Source: Agapanthus africanus (Eukaryota > Streptophyta > Magnoliopsida > Asparagales > Amaryllidaceae). Taken from it: a DNA stretch of 64,000 bases. The notes below the pieces were generated by a model. That model saw only the letters and a list, made by a program, of their open reading frames with translations. It was not told where the DNA came from and did not search any database. Location of the stretch: contig CM057338.1 of NCBI GenBank assembly GCA_030015575.1, positions 129,419,546 through 129,483,545 on the forward strand. Reading direction: 5' to 3'. The translations under genes were made by a program, and so were the position numbers. Shown here piece by piece: positions 1-11,739 of the stretch. Each line of letters starts with the position of its first letter. The first letter of the stretch is position 1.

Positions 1-2988
1 TCGACGAGTATGTGGGCGGTTACAAGCCATAGTTAAGATGGTTCTCTGAAAATGAGAAAAGAAAGAAGCATTGCTTCAGATTATAAAGACCGGGCACAGA
101 AAATTTTGTGCATAATGGAGCTATTTCCAAGATCTGGGAAATATAAGTTCTGGGGAATATAAGTTTGACTTAAAAGGAAGGTGAAAATACACCTCCAACA
201 ATTAAAGCAATGCTTCATTGCAGCGCCAAGTGCGCTGCACCCTAAGCAGCGCACCACGTGCAAAGCACGTGTGTGCTAGCGCCAAGTGCGCTGCGCTCTA
301 AGCAGCGCACCACGTGCAAAGCATGGATGTGCTAGCGCTAGGTGCGCTGCACTCTAAGCAGCGCACCATGTGTGCGCTAGCGCTAGGTGCTCTACGCTTT
401 AAGCAGCGCTGCGCTCTGAGCAGCGCACCACGTGCAAAGCCACGGGTGCGCTAGCGCTAAGTGCGCTGCACTCTAAGCAGCCCACCACGTGCAAAGCACG
501 GGTGCGCTAGCGCTGGAACTAAAATCTCCTCACCGTTAGATCAAAGATCTAATAATAATGATAAATCATTAATTGATCAAAATTAAATTCTGTTAAGAAA
601 AGATTTCTCAAAATCTTTCTAAATAACAAGATTGTGCTCTGTAAATCAGAGCACCGTTGGATCAATGATCCAATGGTGATTAAAAATCACTAAAAATACA
701 GAATAAATTCTGTTTAGAAGATTTCCCAATCTTTGTTAAAAACTAGAAGTTTGCCTTCTGTAAATCAGAAGCCCTTGGATCAAAGATCCAACGATAGAAA
801 AATTCCCCAAATCAACTGTAGAAAAGATCTTCTTAACTGATTGAACTGATCAGCTTGCCCTATAAAAAGGCCCCAAGACTTCAAGTCTGGGATATAGAGA
901 AGCATAGAGAAGAACCCCCCCCCCCCCATAAGGTTTGAGAGATCTCAAAAAGAAGAGCCAAGCTCTCAAAGAAAGAAGATTCTTCTTCAAGGTAGAAAGA
1001 AGATTATTCTTCTTTAAAAGAATGATGAACAGAGAGATGAAATCATCTCGTAATTAATTTAAAAAGAAGGATTCACTTCTTTAAAAGATCATAGATCTAC
1101 AAGACAAAAGTCTTTCACAAAGAGATCAAAAGGTCTCACCATAAAAGAAGAAGAACATAATTCTTCTCACAGATCATAGATCTATAAGACTCGGGTCTTT
1201 TCACAAAGAAATCATAAACATCTTAAAAAGGGGGAGAATAATTTAATTCTCTTGAGGATCACAGATCCATAAAGGCAAAGCCTTTCATCAATATAAGAGA
1301 TTGAAGAAGTTCTGCTCTTAGAATCTTGAGACAAAGTCTCTTTCTGGATTATAAAATTGATCGGATGCGCTTTGAGCTTTGGAACTGCGCTTTACGCTCT
1401 TGAATTGCACTTCTGCGCTCTTAGACTCGCGCTCAGCACCGAACGCAATACGTGTCCCTCACGCGTGCGCCACTTAACGGTTAGCGCACTGCGCTCATAG
1501 GCTGGCGCTCAGCGCCAGGTGCACCACACGTCAATCACGTGTGCGCCACTGATCTAATAGCGCAATGCGCTCACAAATCAGCGCTCTGGGCTCATAAACT
1601 GGCGCAATGCGCCCATCATCTGGCGCTTAGCGCCGAGCGCGACACGTGTCCCTCACGTGTGCGCTACTCGGCAGAAGCGCACTGCGCTCTTTGACTGGCG
1701 CAAAGCGCCAAGCGCACCACGTGTTGCGCTAATAGAACATAAATTGTTCTTTAATAAACCCAGAGCTATGATGAATGCCCAGCATTCAGTAAAAGACAAA
1801 ATATTGTCAGAATTCAAGTCAATGCTCAGCATTGTTAAAAGAGCCAATCCCAAGCAAATACTCAGCAGCCCAAAATAAATGTTAAACATTTTAACTTGAT
1901 TGGACTTAACCCAAGATTGGCCATAAGTGCTCAACTCATATTAATTGAGCCCATCTACTCATAAATATTGTAACAGATTTTATCCCCAAATTGAACTACA
2001 GATCTTTCAACCAACCAATATCGGTTCAAGGGTAAATCTCTTCACTCCTCTGATATTTGTCGTTGTAATTCTTCAACGTCTTCAGAGAGGTGACGGGTCC
2101 TGACAACCATACATTTCACAGACTATGACGTCTTTAAACTGGACTGTGGGGTCCTTAAGCCCATGGACTATGATTTCCTTAACCTCGGACTGTAGGGTCC
2201 TTTAAAAACCCATAGACTATGATGTCCTTAACCTCGGACTGTGGGGTCCTTTAAAACCTATGGACTATGATGTCCTTAATCTCGGACTGTGGGGTCCTTA
2301 AGCCCATGGACTATGATGTTCTTAACCTCGGACCGAGATGTCCTTAAACTAATATCAGACCGAGATGTCCTTAAACTAAGATTGGACCGTAATATTCTTA
2401 AACTAATTATGGACCGCAATGTCCTTAAACTAAACAATAGAGCCTAAATGCTCTTTTGTTGGATCTAAACAATCCTGTTAAGTTGATCTTAGTCTAAAAT
2501 TAGACTAACGTATCCTTAACTAACGTTTAAGTTGATCTTAGTTTCAAATGAGACTAACGTATCCTTAAACCCAACCCCAAACCCAAATCTAAGAAAATAG
2601 GGATTTGGACTAATCCACGCCCTACGGGCGACAACATAAATTAGTCTCCGTATACAATCCACGGGCAACCAAAAACAAAACAAACACCCACGACACGAAG
2701 TGACCATCCGAAGAAGGAAAAAGTTGTTACCGCGATGCGGTAACGTAATTAACTGCATGGGCTTGCGCCTGCAGGGAAGAGCATCCCTACAATCAAAAAC
2801 CCCTCAACGAGGGGGAATCTGATGAAGTCTGCTACATCAACCGCATCCGTTTAAACCTTCGATACATGGTGTCATAAATCAACTTGGCATTTTCGGAGAG
2901 ATGGACGAATAGCACCAATTAGCATCTGCCCTGAAATTCAGGCAAGACGGACCTGCGCAGTCGCGTCTCCGTATTTCGGCGGGGAACA
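1..2988 (+). mobile_element. Left LTR of element H (LTR c), left edge unresolved
   Basis: Homologous to the right LTR of H at 26889-29523 from about base 200 onward. It has the GC-rich palindrome section (about 230-510), a TATA box at 861-867 followed by a likely transcription start region, an AT-rich micro-hairpin section, a second GC-rich section (about 1370-1740), a run of GGAC..GTCC dyads (2110-2420) and an end in ..gggaaca. Its last 50 bases resemble the solo LTR at 33927-36815 more than its own partner, so its 3' tip may be converted or mosaic. A C10-type homopolymer lies near 907-917. Confidence 0.75.
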
Positions 2989-4143
2989 GATTCTGGCACG
3001 TAGGTTACACCTCTAGATGAGGCGGAACGGGAGCTGCAGTTGCAGTTGGAACAGTTGGAGGCCATTGGTGTTCTGTTTTCTGCACATGAGCAAAACCAAA
3101 TCTTAGTACCTCGAACCCAAGGGCAACCATATCAAACCGCGATTCCTTCGTGAACACAACACACGAAGTGTGGAGTGGAAAGAGGAAGAGGTCCCACCGG
3201 ACGTACCAGAGCACAACACAACACACGAAGTGTAAACGTTGCTCTTCGACTACCCGCTGAGCTGCCCCACGATTCTGTGCATCTCGCTCGATGAGGTCAA
3301 GCTTCTGTCTCAGCGTTAGCCCGTCAGAAATATATCGTAGAAGGCTTTCAAAGATAGCTTTCAGCTGTACAGCATTTGCGTCAACTTGAGCATGCAGCTG
3401 GGAAGATTTGCTTGAAGTCTCCTCGTGCTCCTTACGCCTCAAGGCCGATTCTTGTTCAAGATGGCGGAAATAGAGAGTGCTCTGTTTGACCCATGCGGCC
3501 CGCTGGGAGTTCACAGCCAGGACCTCGGGAGCAGGACGTCCGACCTCGAGCTCATGCAGACAAGCCTCAATTTTTCTGCAGTGATTAACCCAAGACTCAA
3601 AGATGCCCTCGCTATGAAAGTGTACGAGCGTCGCCAGCATGGGATTAACCTCAGCAGCAAAATCTGCAGCAAGGGCAGGAGTCTCCACGTCAAGCTCCTC
3701 GAGGTGATCGCTCAACATACGCAGATTATTCACAGCGCCTTTTAAAGATAGACGTCTGGAAAAGGGGCCCGCTGGCATTATGATTCGAGACTCGAATGAA
3801 GTTGAAGTCGGTGTCACTGCTGCAAAGTAAATCATAGTCAAATAACGGTTTAAGAAATAGATAAGCTACATGAATAATAGAGTTTACTATACCAGATGCG
3901 GCAGGAGGCAAGGCTGGGAGTACCGATGGCGCAACTGTTCTTTCGTCTCCTCCTTCAATCTGTAATGCTGCAGTCAAGACGAAGAAGAATTAGAAACGAT
4001 TCGGCTGCCCGTAAAAGAAAAAAACATTAACTAAAAGTTGTGCTTACCAGCGCCACTAGATGAGGCAATCTCTGACTGGAAGGAGAAATATGGATGCAGC
4101 ACCTGATACAGGTGATCAAAAAGAACTCCTGCTAGGATGTAAT
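2989..4143 (+). mobile_element. Left internal part of element H (copy 1)
   Basis: Starts with gattctggcacg, the same spacer and first PBS bases seen in G, then departs from the G sequence. The reverse strand reads open over 3005-3841 with helix-rich, alanine/glutamate/lysine-rich content that looks like the coiled-coil tail of the antisense frame of H. Bases about 3060-3212 are an inverted copy of the PBS and leader of G. The part ends with gtaat, the target duplication of the following G-type LTR. A near-identical copy lies at 6671-7826. Confidence 0.7.
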
Positions 4144-6670
4144 TGTTTCCCCCAATCAGAGCAAAGCTCTGTTTTGAAATTCAAAATTCAAAAATTAAAG
4201 CAACGTTTCAGATCCAGCGCTAGGCGCGCTACGCGCCATGTGTCAAACACGGATGCGCTAGCGCCAGGTGCGCTGCGCCCTAGGCAGTGCACCATATGTG
4301 CGCTAGCGTTGGACGTGCTACGCGCCACGTGTCAAACACGGATGCATTAGCGCAGGTTGCGCTGCGTTCTGAGGAGCGCACCACGTGTCAAACACAGGTG
4401 CGCTAGCGCAAAGTGCGATGCGCTCTGAGCAGCACACTACGTGCAAAGCACGGGTGCGCCGGCGCTGGAATTGTAAAATTCCCCACTGTTAGATCAAAAG
4501 ATCTAATAATAATGATAAATCATTAATCAGAATTAAAGTTCTGTTATGGAAAGATTTTCTTTCAATCTTGTTAAAAACAAGAAGATTGGCTTCTGTAAAA
4601 CGGAAGCCCTAGGATCAAAAATCCAATGATGGGGAAACATCCCCAAATCAATCAGAGAAAGATCTCTTTAACTGATTCAACAAATCAACTTGCCCTATAT
4701 AAAGGCCCCAAGACTTCAAGTCTGATATAGAGAAACCCCCTATAAACTTTGAGAAATTAAAAGAAAGAAGAGCAAGCTCTTGAAAGAAGATTTTTCTTCA
4801 AGGTAAAGATCATGAACGATGAACACAGAGATGAAATCATCTCATAAAAAGAAGAATCATCTTCTTAAAAGATCATAGATCTACAAAGACTAATGTCTTT
4901 CATAAAAAAGTTCAAAAGATCTCATCACATAATAAAAGAAGAACATATTCTTCATACAGATCATTGATCTATAAAGGCAAAGCCCTTTCAAAAATAAGAA
5001 CTGTTGTTCTTGAATCTTGAGACAAAGTCTCTTCTAAAAAGAACATAAATTTGTTCCCAGATCATAAAATTGATCAACATGCGCTTTGCGCTATTGAAAT
5101 GCGTCTTGCGCTCTTGAACAGCGCTTTTGCGCTCTCTGTACCGGTGTTCAGCACCAAAATGTGCCACGTGTCAACCACGTATGCAATTTGCGCTTTGCGC
5201 TTCTGAAATAGCGCACTGCGCTCCTGGGCTGGCGCTCAGCGCCAAGCGCGCCACGTGTCACTCACGTGTGTGCCACTAAATTAATAGCGCAATGCACTCA
5301 TGGACTAGCGCTTAGCGCTCATAAACTGGCGCAATGCGCCCGTCATCTGGCGCTTAGCGCCAAGCGCGACACGTGTCCCTTACATATGCGCTACGTGGCA
5401 GAAGCGCACTGCGCTTTTTGATCGGCGTAAAGCGCCTAGCGCACCATAGGTTGTGCTGACAGAACACAAATTGTTCTTTAATGAGCCAGAGCTCTGCTGA
5501 ATGCTTTGCATTCAATACAAGACAAAAGAAAAGATTTTTTGCTCAGCATTATTAAAAGGGCCAAGCCCAAATAAAGGCTCAATAGCCAGAATAAACAAAA
5601 TGTTTATTGGACTTAGTCCAACATTGGCCATAAGTCCTCAACTTATATTTAATTGAGCTCGTCTGCTCATAAATATTTAACAGGTCTTAGTTCCAAATTG
5701 GACTACAGATCTTTCAACCAAATTACACTGGTTCGAGGGTACATCTCTTTACTCCTCTGATATCCGTCGTTGTAATCCTTCAACGTCTTAAGAAAGGTGA
5801 CGGGTCCCGACAACCACACATTTCACGGACTGTGGGGTCCTTAAACTCATGGACTACGATGTCCTTAACCTTGACTGTGAGGTCGTTAAACTCACAGACT
5901 ATGATGTCCTTAACCTGGACTGTGGGGTCCTTAAACTCATGGACTACGATGTCCTTAAACTTTATAGACTATGACGTCTTTAAACTACGGACTGTGGGGT
6001 CCTTAAACTTATGGACAACGATATCCTTAACCTGGACTGTAATGTCCTTAAACTAACATTGGACCACCATGTCTTTAAACTGGCAATCGACCGCAATGTC
6101 CCTAAACTAAACAATATAGCCCAATTGCCCTCTTGTTGGATCTAAATGATCCTGTTAAGTTGATCATAGTCTAAAAATTAGACTAACGTATCCTTAACAT
6201 ACGTTTAAGTTGATCTTAGTCTCAAATGAGGCTAACGTATCTTTAAACCCAAACTCCAAACCCAAATCTAAGAAGATATGGATTTAGACTAATCCACGCC
6301 CTACGGACAACAACATAAATTAGTCTCCGTATACAATCCACGGGCAACCAAAAACAAAACAAACACCCACGACACGAAGTGACCATCTGGAGAAGTAGAA
6401 AGTTGTTATCGCGATGCGGTAGAGTAATTAACTGCAGGGGCTTACGCCTGCAGGGAAGAGCGTCCCCACAATCAAAAACCCCTCATCAACGAGGGGGAAT
6501 CTGACAAAGTCTGCTATATCGGCCGCATCCGTTTAAACCTTCGATACATGGTGTCATAAATCAACTTGGCATTTTCGGAGAGGTGGACGGATAGCACCAA
6601 TTAGCATCTACCCCGAAATTCAGGCAAGACGGACCTGCGCAGTTGCGTCTCCGTATTTCGGCGGGGAACA
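4144..6670 (+). mobile_element. Chimeric solo-like LTR (LTR b): G-type start, H-type end
   Basis: The start (tgtttcccccaatcag) and most of the body match the LTRs of G at 7827 and 19904. The last 50-60 bases match the end of the left LTR of H instead, including gcaagacggacctgcgc. TATA box at 4696-4703. The best explanation is a crossover product between the left LTR of H and the left LTR of G, with the switch somewhere around 6540-6630. Confidence 0.75.
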
Positions 6671-7826
6671 GATTCTGGCACGTAGGTTACACCTCTAAAT
6701 GAGGCGGAACGGGAGCTGCAGTTGCAGTTGGAACAGTTGGAAGACATTGGTGTTCTGTTTTCTGCACGGGAGCAAAACCAAATCTTAGTACCTCGAACCC
6801 AAGGGCAACCATATCAAACCGCGATTCGTTCGCAAACACAACACATGAAGTGTGGAGTGGAAAGAGGAAGAGGTCCCACCGGGCATGCCAGAGCACAACA
6901 CAACACACGAAGTGTAAAAGTTGCTCTTCGACTACCCGCTGAGCTGCCCCACGATTCTGTGCATCTCGCTCGATGAGGTCAAGCTTCTGTGTCAGCGTTA
7001 GCCCGTCAGAAATACATCGTAGAAGGCTTTCAAAGATAGCTTTCAGCTGTACAGCATTTGCGTCAACTTGAGCATGCAGCTGGGCAGATTTGCTTGAAGT
7101 CTCCTCGCGCTACTTACGCCTCAAGGCCGATTCTTGTTCAAGATGGCGGAAGTAGGGAGTGCTCTGTTTGACCCATGCGGCCCGCTGAGAGTTCACAGTC
7201 AGGACCTAGGGAGCAAGACGTCCGACCTCGAGCTAATGCAGACAAGCCTCAATTTTTCTGCAGTGATTAACCCAAGACTAAATGATGCCCTAGCTATGAA
7301 AGTGTACGAGTGTCGCCAGCATGGGATTAACCTCAGCAGCAAAATCTGCAGCAAGGGCAGGAGTCACCGCGTCAAGCTCCTCGAGGTGATCGCTCAACAT
7401 ACGCAGACTATTCACAGCACCTTTTGAAGATAGACGTCTGGAAAAGGGGCCCGCTGGCAATATGATTCGAGACTCGAATGAAGTTGAAGTCGGTGTCACT
7501 GCTGCAAAGTAAATCATATTCAAATAACGGTTCAAGAAATAGATAAGCTATATGAATAATAGAGTTTACTATACCAGATGCGGCAGGAGGCAAGGCTGGG
7601 AGTACCGGTGGCGCAACTGTTCTTTCGTCTCCTCCTTCAATCTGTAATGTTGCAGTCAAGATGAAGAAGAATTAGAAACGATTCGGCTGCCCGTAAAAGA
7701 AAAAAAACATTAACTAAAAGTTGTGCTTACCAGCGCCACTAGATGAGGCAATCTCTGACTGGAAGGAGAAATATGGGTGCAGCACCTGATACAGGTGATC
7801 AAAAAGGACTCCTGCGAGGATGTAAT
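6671..7826 (+). repeat. Duplicated copy of the left internal part of H (copy 2)
   Basis: Direct repeat of 2989-4143, of almost the same length (1156 against 1155 bases) and differing at about 4% of positions in the first 330 bases by eye. It again ends in gtaat immediately before a G-type LTR. Together with LTR b it forms the unit (about 3.7 kb) that was tandemly duplicated. Confidence 0.8.
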
Positions 7827-10293
7827 TGTTTCCTCCAATTAGAGCAAAGCTCTATTTTGAAATTCAAAGTTCAAAAATTGAAGCAACGCTTCAGATCCAG
7901 CGCTAGGCGCGCTGCGCGCCACGTGTCAAACACGGATACGCTAGCGCCAGGTGCGTTACGCCCTAGGCAGTGCACCAAGTGTGCGCTAGCGTTAGGCGCG
8001 CTACGCGCCACGTGTCAAACACAGGTGCGCTAGCGCAAAGTGCGCTGCGCTCTGAGCAGCGCACCACGTGCAAAGCACGGGTGCGCCAGCGCTGGAATTG
8101 TAAAATTCCCCACCGTTAGATCAAAAGATCTAATAATAATGATAAATCATTAATCAGAATTAAAATTCTGTTATGGAATGATTTTCTTTCAATCTTGTTA
8201 AAAACAAGAAGATTGCCTTCTGTAAAACGAAAGCCCTACGATCAAAGATCCAATGGTGGGGAAACATCCCCAAATCAATCAGAGAAAGATCTCTTTAACT
8301 GATTCAACAAATCAACTTGCCCTATATAAAGGCCCCAAGACATCAAGTCTGATATAGAGAAACCCCCCTATAAATTTTGAGAAATTAAAAGAAAGAAGAG
8401 CAAGCTCTTGAAAGAAGATTTTTCTTCAAGGTAAAGATCATGAACGATGAACACAGAGATGAAATCATCTCATAAAAAGAAGAATCATCTTCTTAAAAGA
8501 TCATAGATCTACAAAGACCAAGGTCTTTCATAAAAAAATCAAAAGATCTCATCACATAATAAAAGAAGAACATATTCTTCACACAGATCATTAATCTATA
8601 AAGACAAAGCCCTTTCAAAAATAAGAACTGTTGTTCTTGAATCTTGAGACAAAGTCTCTTCTAAAAAGAACATAAATTTGTTCCCAGATCATAAAATTGA
8701 TCAACATGCGCTTTGCGCTATTGAAATACGCCTTGCGCTCTTGAACAGCACTTCTGCGCTCTCTGTACCGGTGTTCAGCACCAAAATGTGCCACGTGTCA
8801 ACCACGTATGCAATTTGCGCTTTGCGCTTCTGAAATAGCGCACTGCGCTCCTGGACTGGCGCTCAGCGCCAAGCGCGCCACGTGTCACTCACGTGTGCGC
8901 CACTAAATTAATAGCGCAATACGCTCATGGATTAGCACTTAGCGCTCATAAACTGGCGCAATGCACCCATCATCTGGCGTTTAGCGCCAAGCGCGACACG
9001 TGTCCCTTACATATGTGCCACGTGGCAGAAGCGCACTACGCTTTTTGATCGACGCAAAGCGCCTAGCGCACCATAGGTTGCGCTGACAGAACACAAATTG
9101 TTCTTTAATGAGCCAGAGCTCTGCTGAATGCTTTTTATTCAATACAAGACAAAAGAAAAGATTTTTTGCTCGGCATTATTAAAAGGGCCAAGCCCAAATA
9201 AAGGATCAATAGCCAGAATAAACAAAATGTTTATCGGACTTAGCCCAACATTGGCCAGAAGTCCTCAACTTATATTTAATTGAGCTCGTCTACTCATAAA
9301 TATTTAACAGGTCTTAGTTCCAAATTGGACTACAGATCTTTCAACCAAATTACACTGGTTCGAGGGTACATCTCTTTACTCCTCTGATATCTGTCGTTGT
9401 AATCCTTCAACGTCTTCAGAGAGGTGACGGGTCCCGACAACCACACATTTCATGGACTATAGGGTCCTTAAACTCATGGACTACGATGTCCTTAACCTTG
9501 ACTGTGAGGTCGTTAAACTCACGGACTATGATGTCCTTAACCTGGACTGTGAGGTCCTTAAACTCATGGACTACGATGTCCTTAAACTTTATAGACGATG
9601 ACGTCTTTAAACTACGGACTGTGGGGTCCTTAAACTCACGGACTACGATGACCTTAACCTGGACCGTAATGTCCTTAAACTAACATTAGACCACCATGTC
9701 TTTAAACTGGTAATCGACCGCAATGTCCCTAAACTAAACAATAGAGCCCAATTGCCCTCTTGTTGGATCTAAATGATCCTGTTAAGTTGATCTTAGTTTA
9801 AAAATTAGACTAACATATCCTTAACATACGTTTATGTTGATCTTAGTCTCAAATAAGGCTAACGTATCCTTAAACCCAAACCCCAAACCCAAATCTAAGA
9901 GGATACGGATTTGGACTAATCCACGCCCTACGGGCAACAACATAAATTAGTCTCCGTATACAATCCATGGGCAACCAAAAACAAAACAAACACCCACGAC
10001 ACGAAGTGACCATCTGGAGAAGGAGAAAGTTGTTATCGCGATGCGGTAGCGTAATTAACTGCAGGGGCTTACTCCTGCAGGGAAAGCGTCCCCACAATCA
10101 AAAACCCCTCATCAATGAGGCGGAATCTGACGAAGTCTGCTATATCGGCCGCATCCGTTTAAACCTTCGATACATGGTGCCATAAATCAACTTGGCATCT
10201 TCGGAGAGGTGGACAGATAGCACCAATTAGCATCTGCCCCGAAATTCAGGCGAGATGTCCGCCGCATCTTCGCGCGTCTTTCAGTGGGGAACA
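7827..10293 (+). mobile_element. Left LTR of element G (LTR a)
   Basis: Runs from tgtttcctccaatt to ..ggggaaca. It has a GC-rich palindrome and CACGTG section near the start, a TATA box at 8323-8330 (tatataaa) with ggcccc just after it, an AT-rich section of back-to-back micro-hairpins (for example 8116-8133, 8456-8471, 8513-8528), a second GC-rich palindrome section around 8700-9080, and GGAC..GTCC dyads at about 9450-9740. U3 is therefore about the first 500 bases; the rest is R and U5. Confidence 0.9.
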
Positions 10294-10298
10294 GATTC

Positions 10299-10316
10299 TG
10301 GCACGCCCGGTGGGAC
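10299..10316 (+). promoter_or_regulatory. Primer-binding site of element G
   Basis: tggcacgcccggtgggac begins with TGG, complementary to a tRNA CCA end, five bases after the LTR end. This string is typical of plant Tat-type elements. I did not assign the priming tRNA. Confidence 0.8.
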
Positions 10317-10399
10317 CTTTTCCTCTTTCCACTCCACACTTCGTGTACCGTGTTTTCCCGCGATCAGATAATCGCAGTGTGTATGTTTTTGGTTGCCCT

Positions 10400-11620
10400 T
10401 AGGGGAGTGGATACTGAAGCCGGCGTTTCGTCTCTATGAAGAATAGCATTTGCTCCCACCTTAGCAACTTAGGCTCTGTCATATCTGGTGGAGTCAAGTA
10501 CAGGCCACTTGCAGCCTCAAATCTCTGCAATCCGGCTCTTTGAGAAATCAACGGGTTTCTCTTTAGGTCAATACTCCTACCTCCCACCCTCGGTGCCTCA
10601 ACGCCGATGGAGGAAGCCCAAAGGAAGTTTATCTTCCACAGGCGGGCTTCCCAAGCAGCAGCTTTGCCGACGGAATCAGTCCTCAAACAACTGGCACATG
10701 CCAAGGACCAAGGTCGATGCAGGGGGCAGAATATTCCAGCTCTCAAACGAAACATAGGGCAGGCTCGGCAAAATCCTGAAGTTAATCAAATCCCGGTCGT
10801 AAGAAATGGTTGGGGGCAGTTCTCCGTATGGTCCTGTTTCGACCCCATCGGTGAATATTGTTGTGCCAACTGGGAACAGCTTCAAGTTGTTGTGAAGGCT
10901 CAGACAAAATTCTCCCACCGCAATGTTGAAGAAATCTTTGCAGCCCATGGAGATCCCACGAGAGCAGAAACCAGTTCGCTCCCTGAGACAACTTTCCTCA
11001 TCTATATATAAGGTGTGGAAGCAGGAAAAAGGGACTCATCCCGAAACGGATCCTGATACAGCGGTTCATCCCAAAACCAAAGCAGCCTTTCACAAAAAAA
11101 AAGATAGGCCCAATAAAGCTCAAGTGCCCGAAGAAAACTCCAAACACCCCAAGCCTTGGGGCATGGTAGCTCACATAGTCTACGTGGTGAATTCCAAATA
11201 CGAAGTTCGAGCTTCCAATAGTCACCAACCTCAAACTCAGTCCTTAACAAAAGTTCAACTGCAACGTGAAAATCTGCAGGAGATACTTGCTCAGGTGACA
11301 TCACTCGCTAATCCATCGCCTAAGGCAAATCCCGAACAAGCAAGTGAGGTTCATCATCCAGACTATCGCTCCTATCACCGAGCAATAGGACATCCTCTCG
11401 AAGACTGCTTCACCTTCAAGAACTGGGTCGAAGACCAATATCAACAAGGCATGTTCGCTCTATCTAGCAGTTGGAGAATAACCCCGCCGCAGAAGCATGA
11501 ACCAAAGACCACGAGAGGAGAATCAGATCAACATCGGTCTTGGAAGCGATCTCGTACCTGCCACATGATAACGCTGTCAGAAGAAGAGCCCGAGAATGTA
11601 GATGACCTCTCCTGGTGCTT
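10400..11620 (+). pseudogene. gag region of element G
   Basis: Forward frames over 10607-11011 and 10923-11600 carry gag-like content. A segment near 11340-11450 reads YRSYHRAIGHPLEDCFTF followed by KNWVEDQYQQG, the His/Cys-containing motif found at the end of gag in Tat elements. No clear aspartic protease was recognised. Part of a broken fossil. Confidence 0.65.
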
Positions 11621-11739
11621 CGAAAACGATGATGGCGAGGTCATCACAGAGTTTCCACTTGCGCCAAAAGAGCTGGAAGATGGAATACATACCACTGCAG
11701 ATAACCTCAAGAAAATTGATTTGGGCACGGCAAGTGACC

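Noticed and set aside
5832-6056. Forward 74-codon frame rich in SLNSWTTMSLT repeats
   Set aside because: It is only the translation of the GGAC..GTCC tandem units of an LTR; the same frame opens in other LTR copies (9486-9683).
10299-10316. tRNA gene
   Set aside because: Only the 18-base complement of a tRNA 3' end is present; it is a primer-binding site. No cloverleaf was found in the window.
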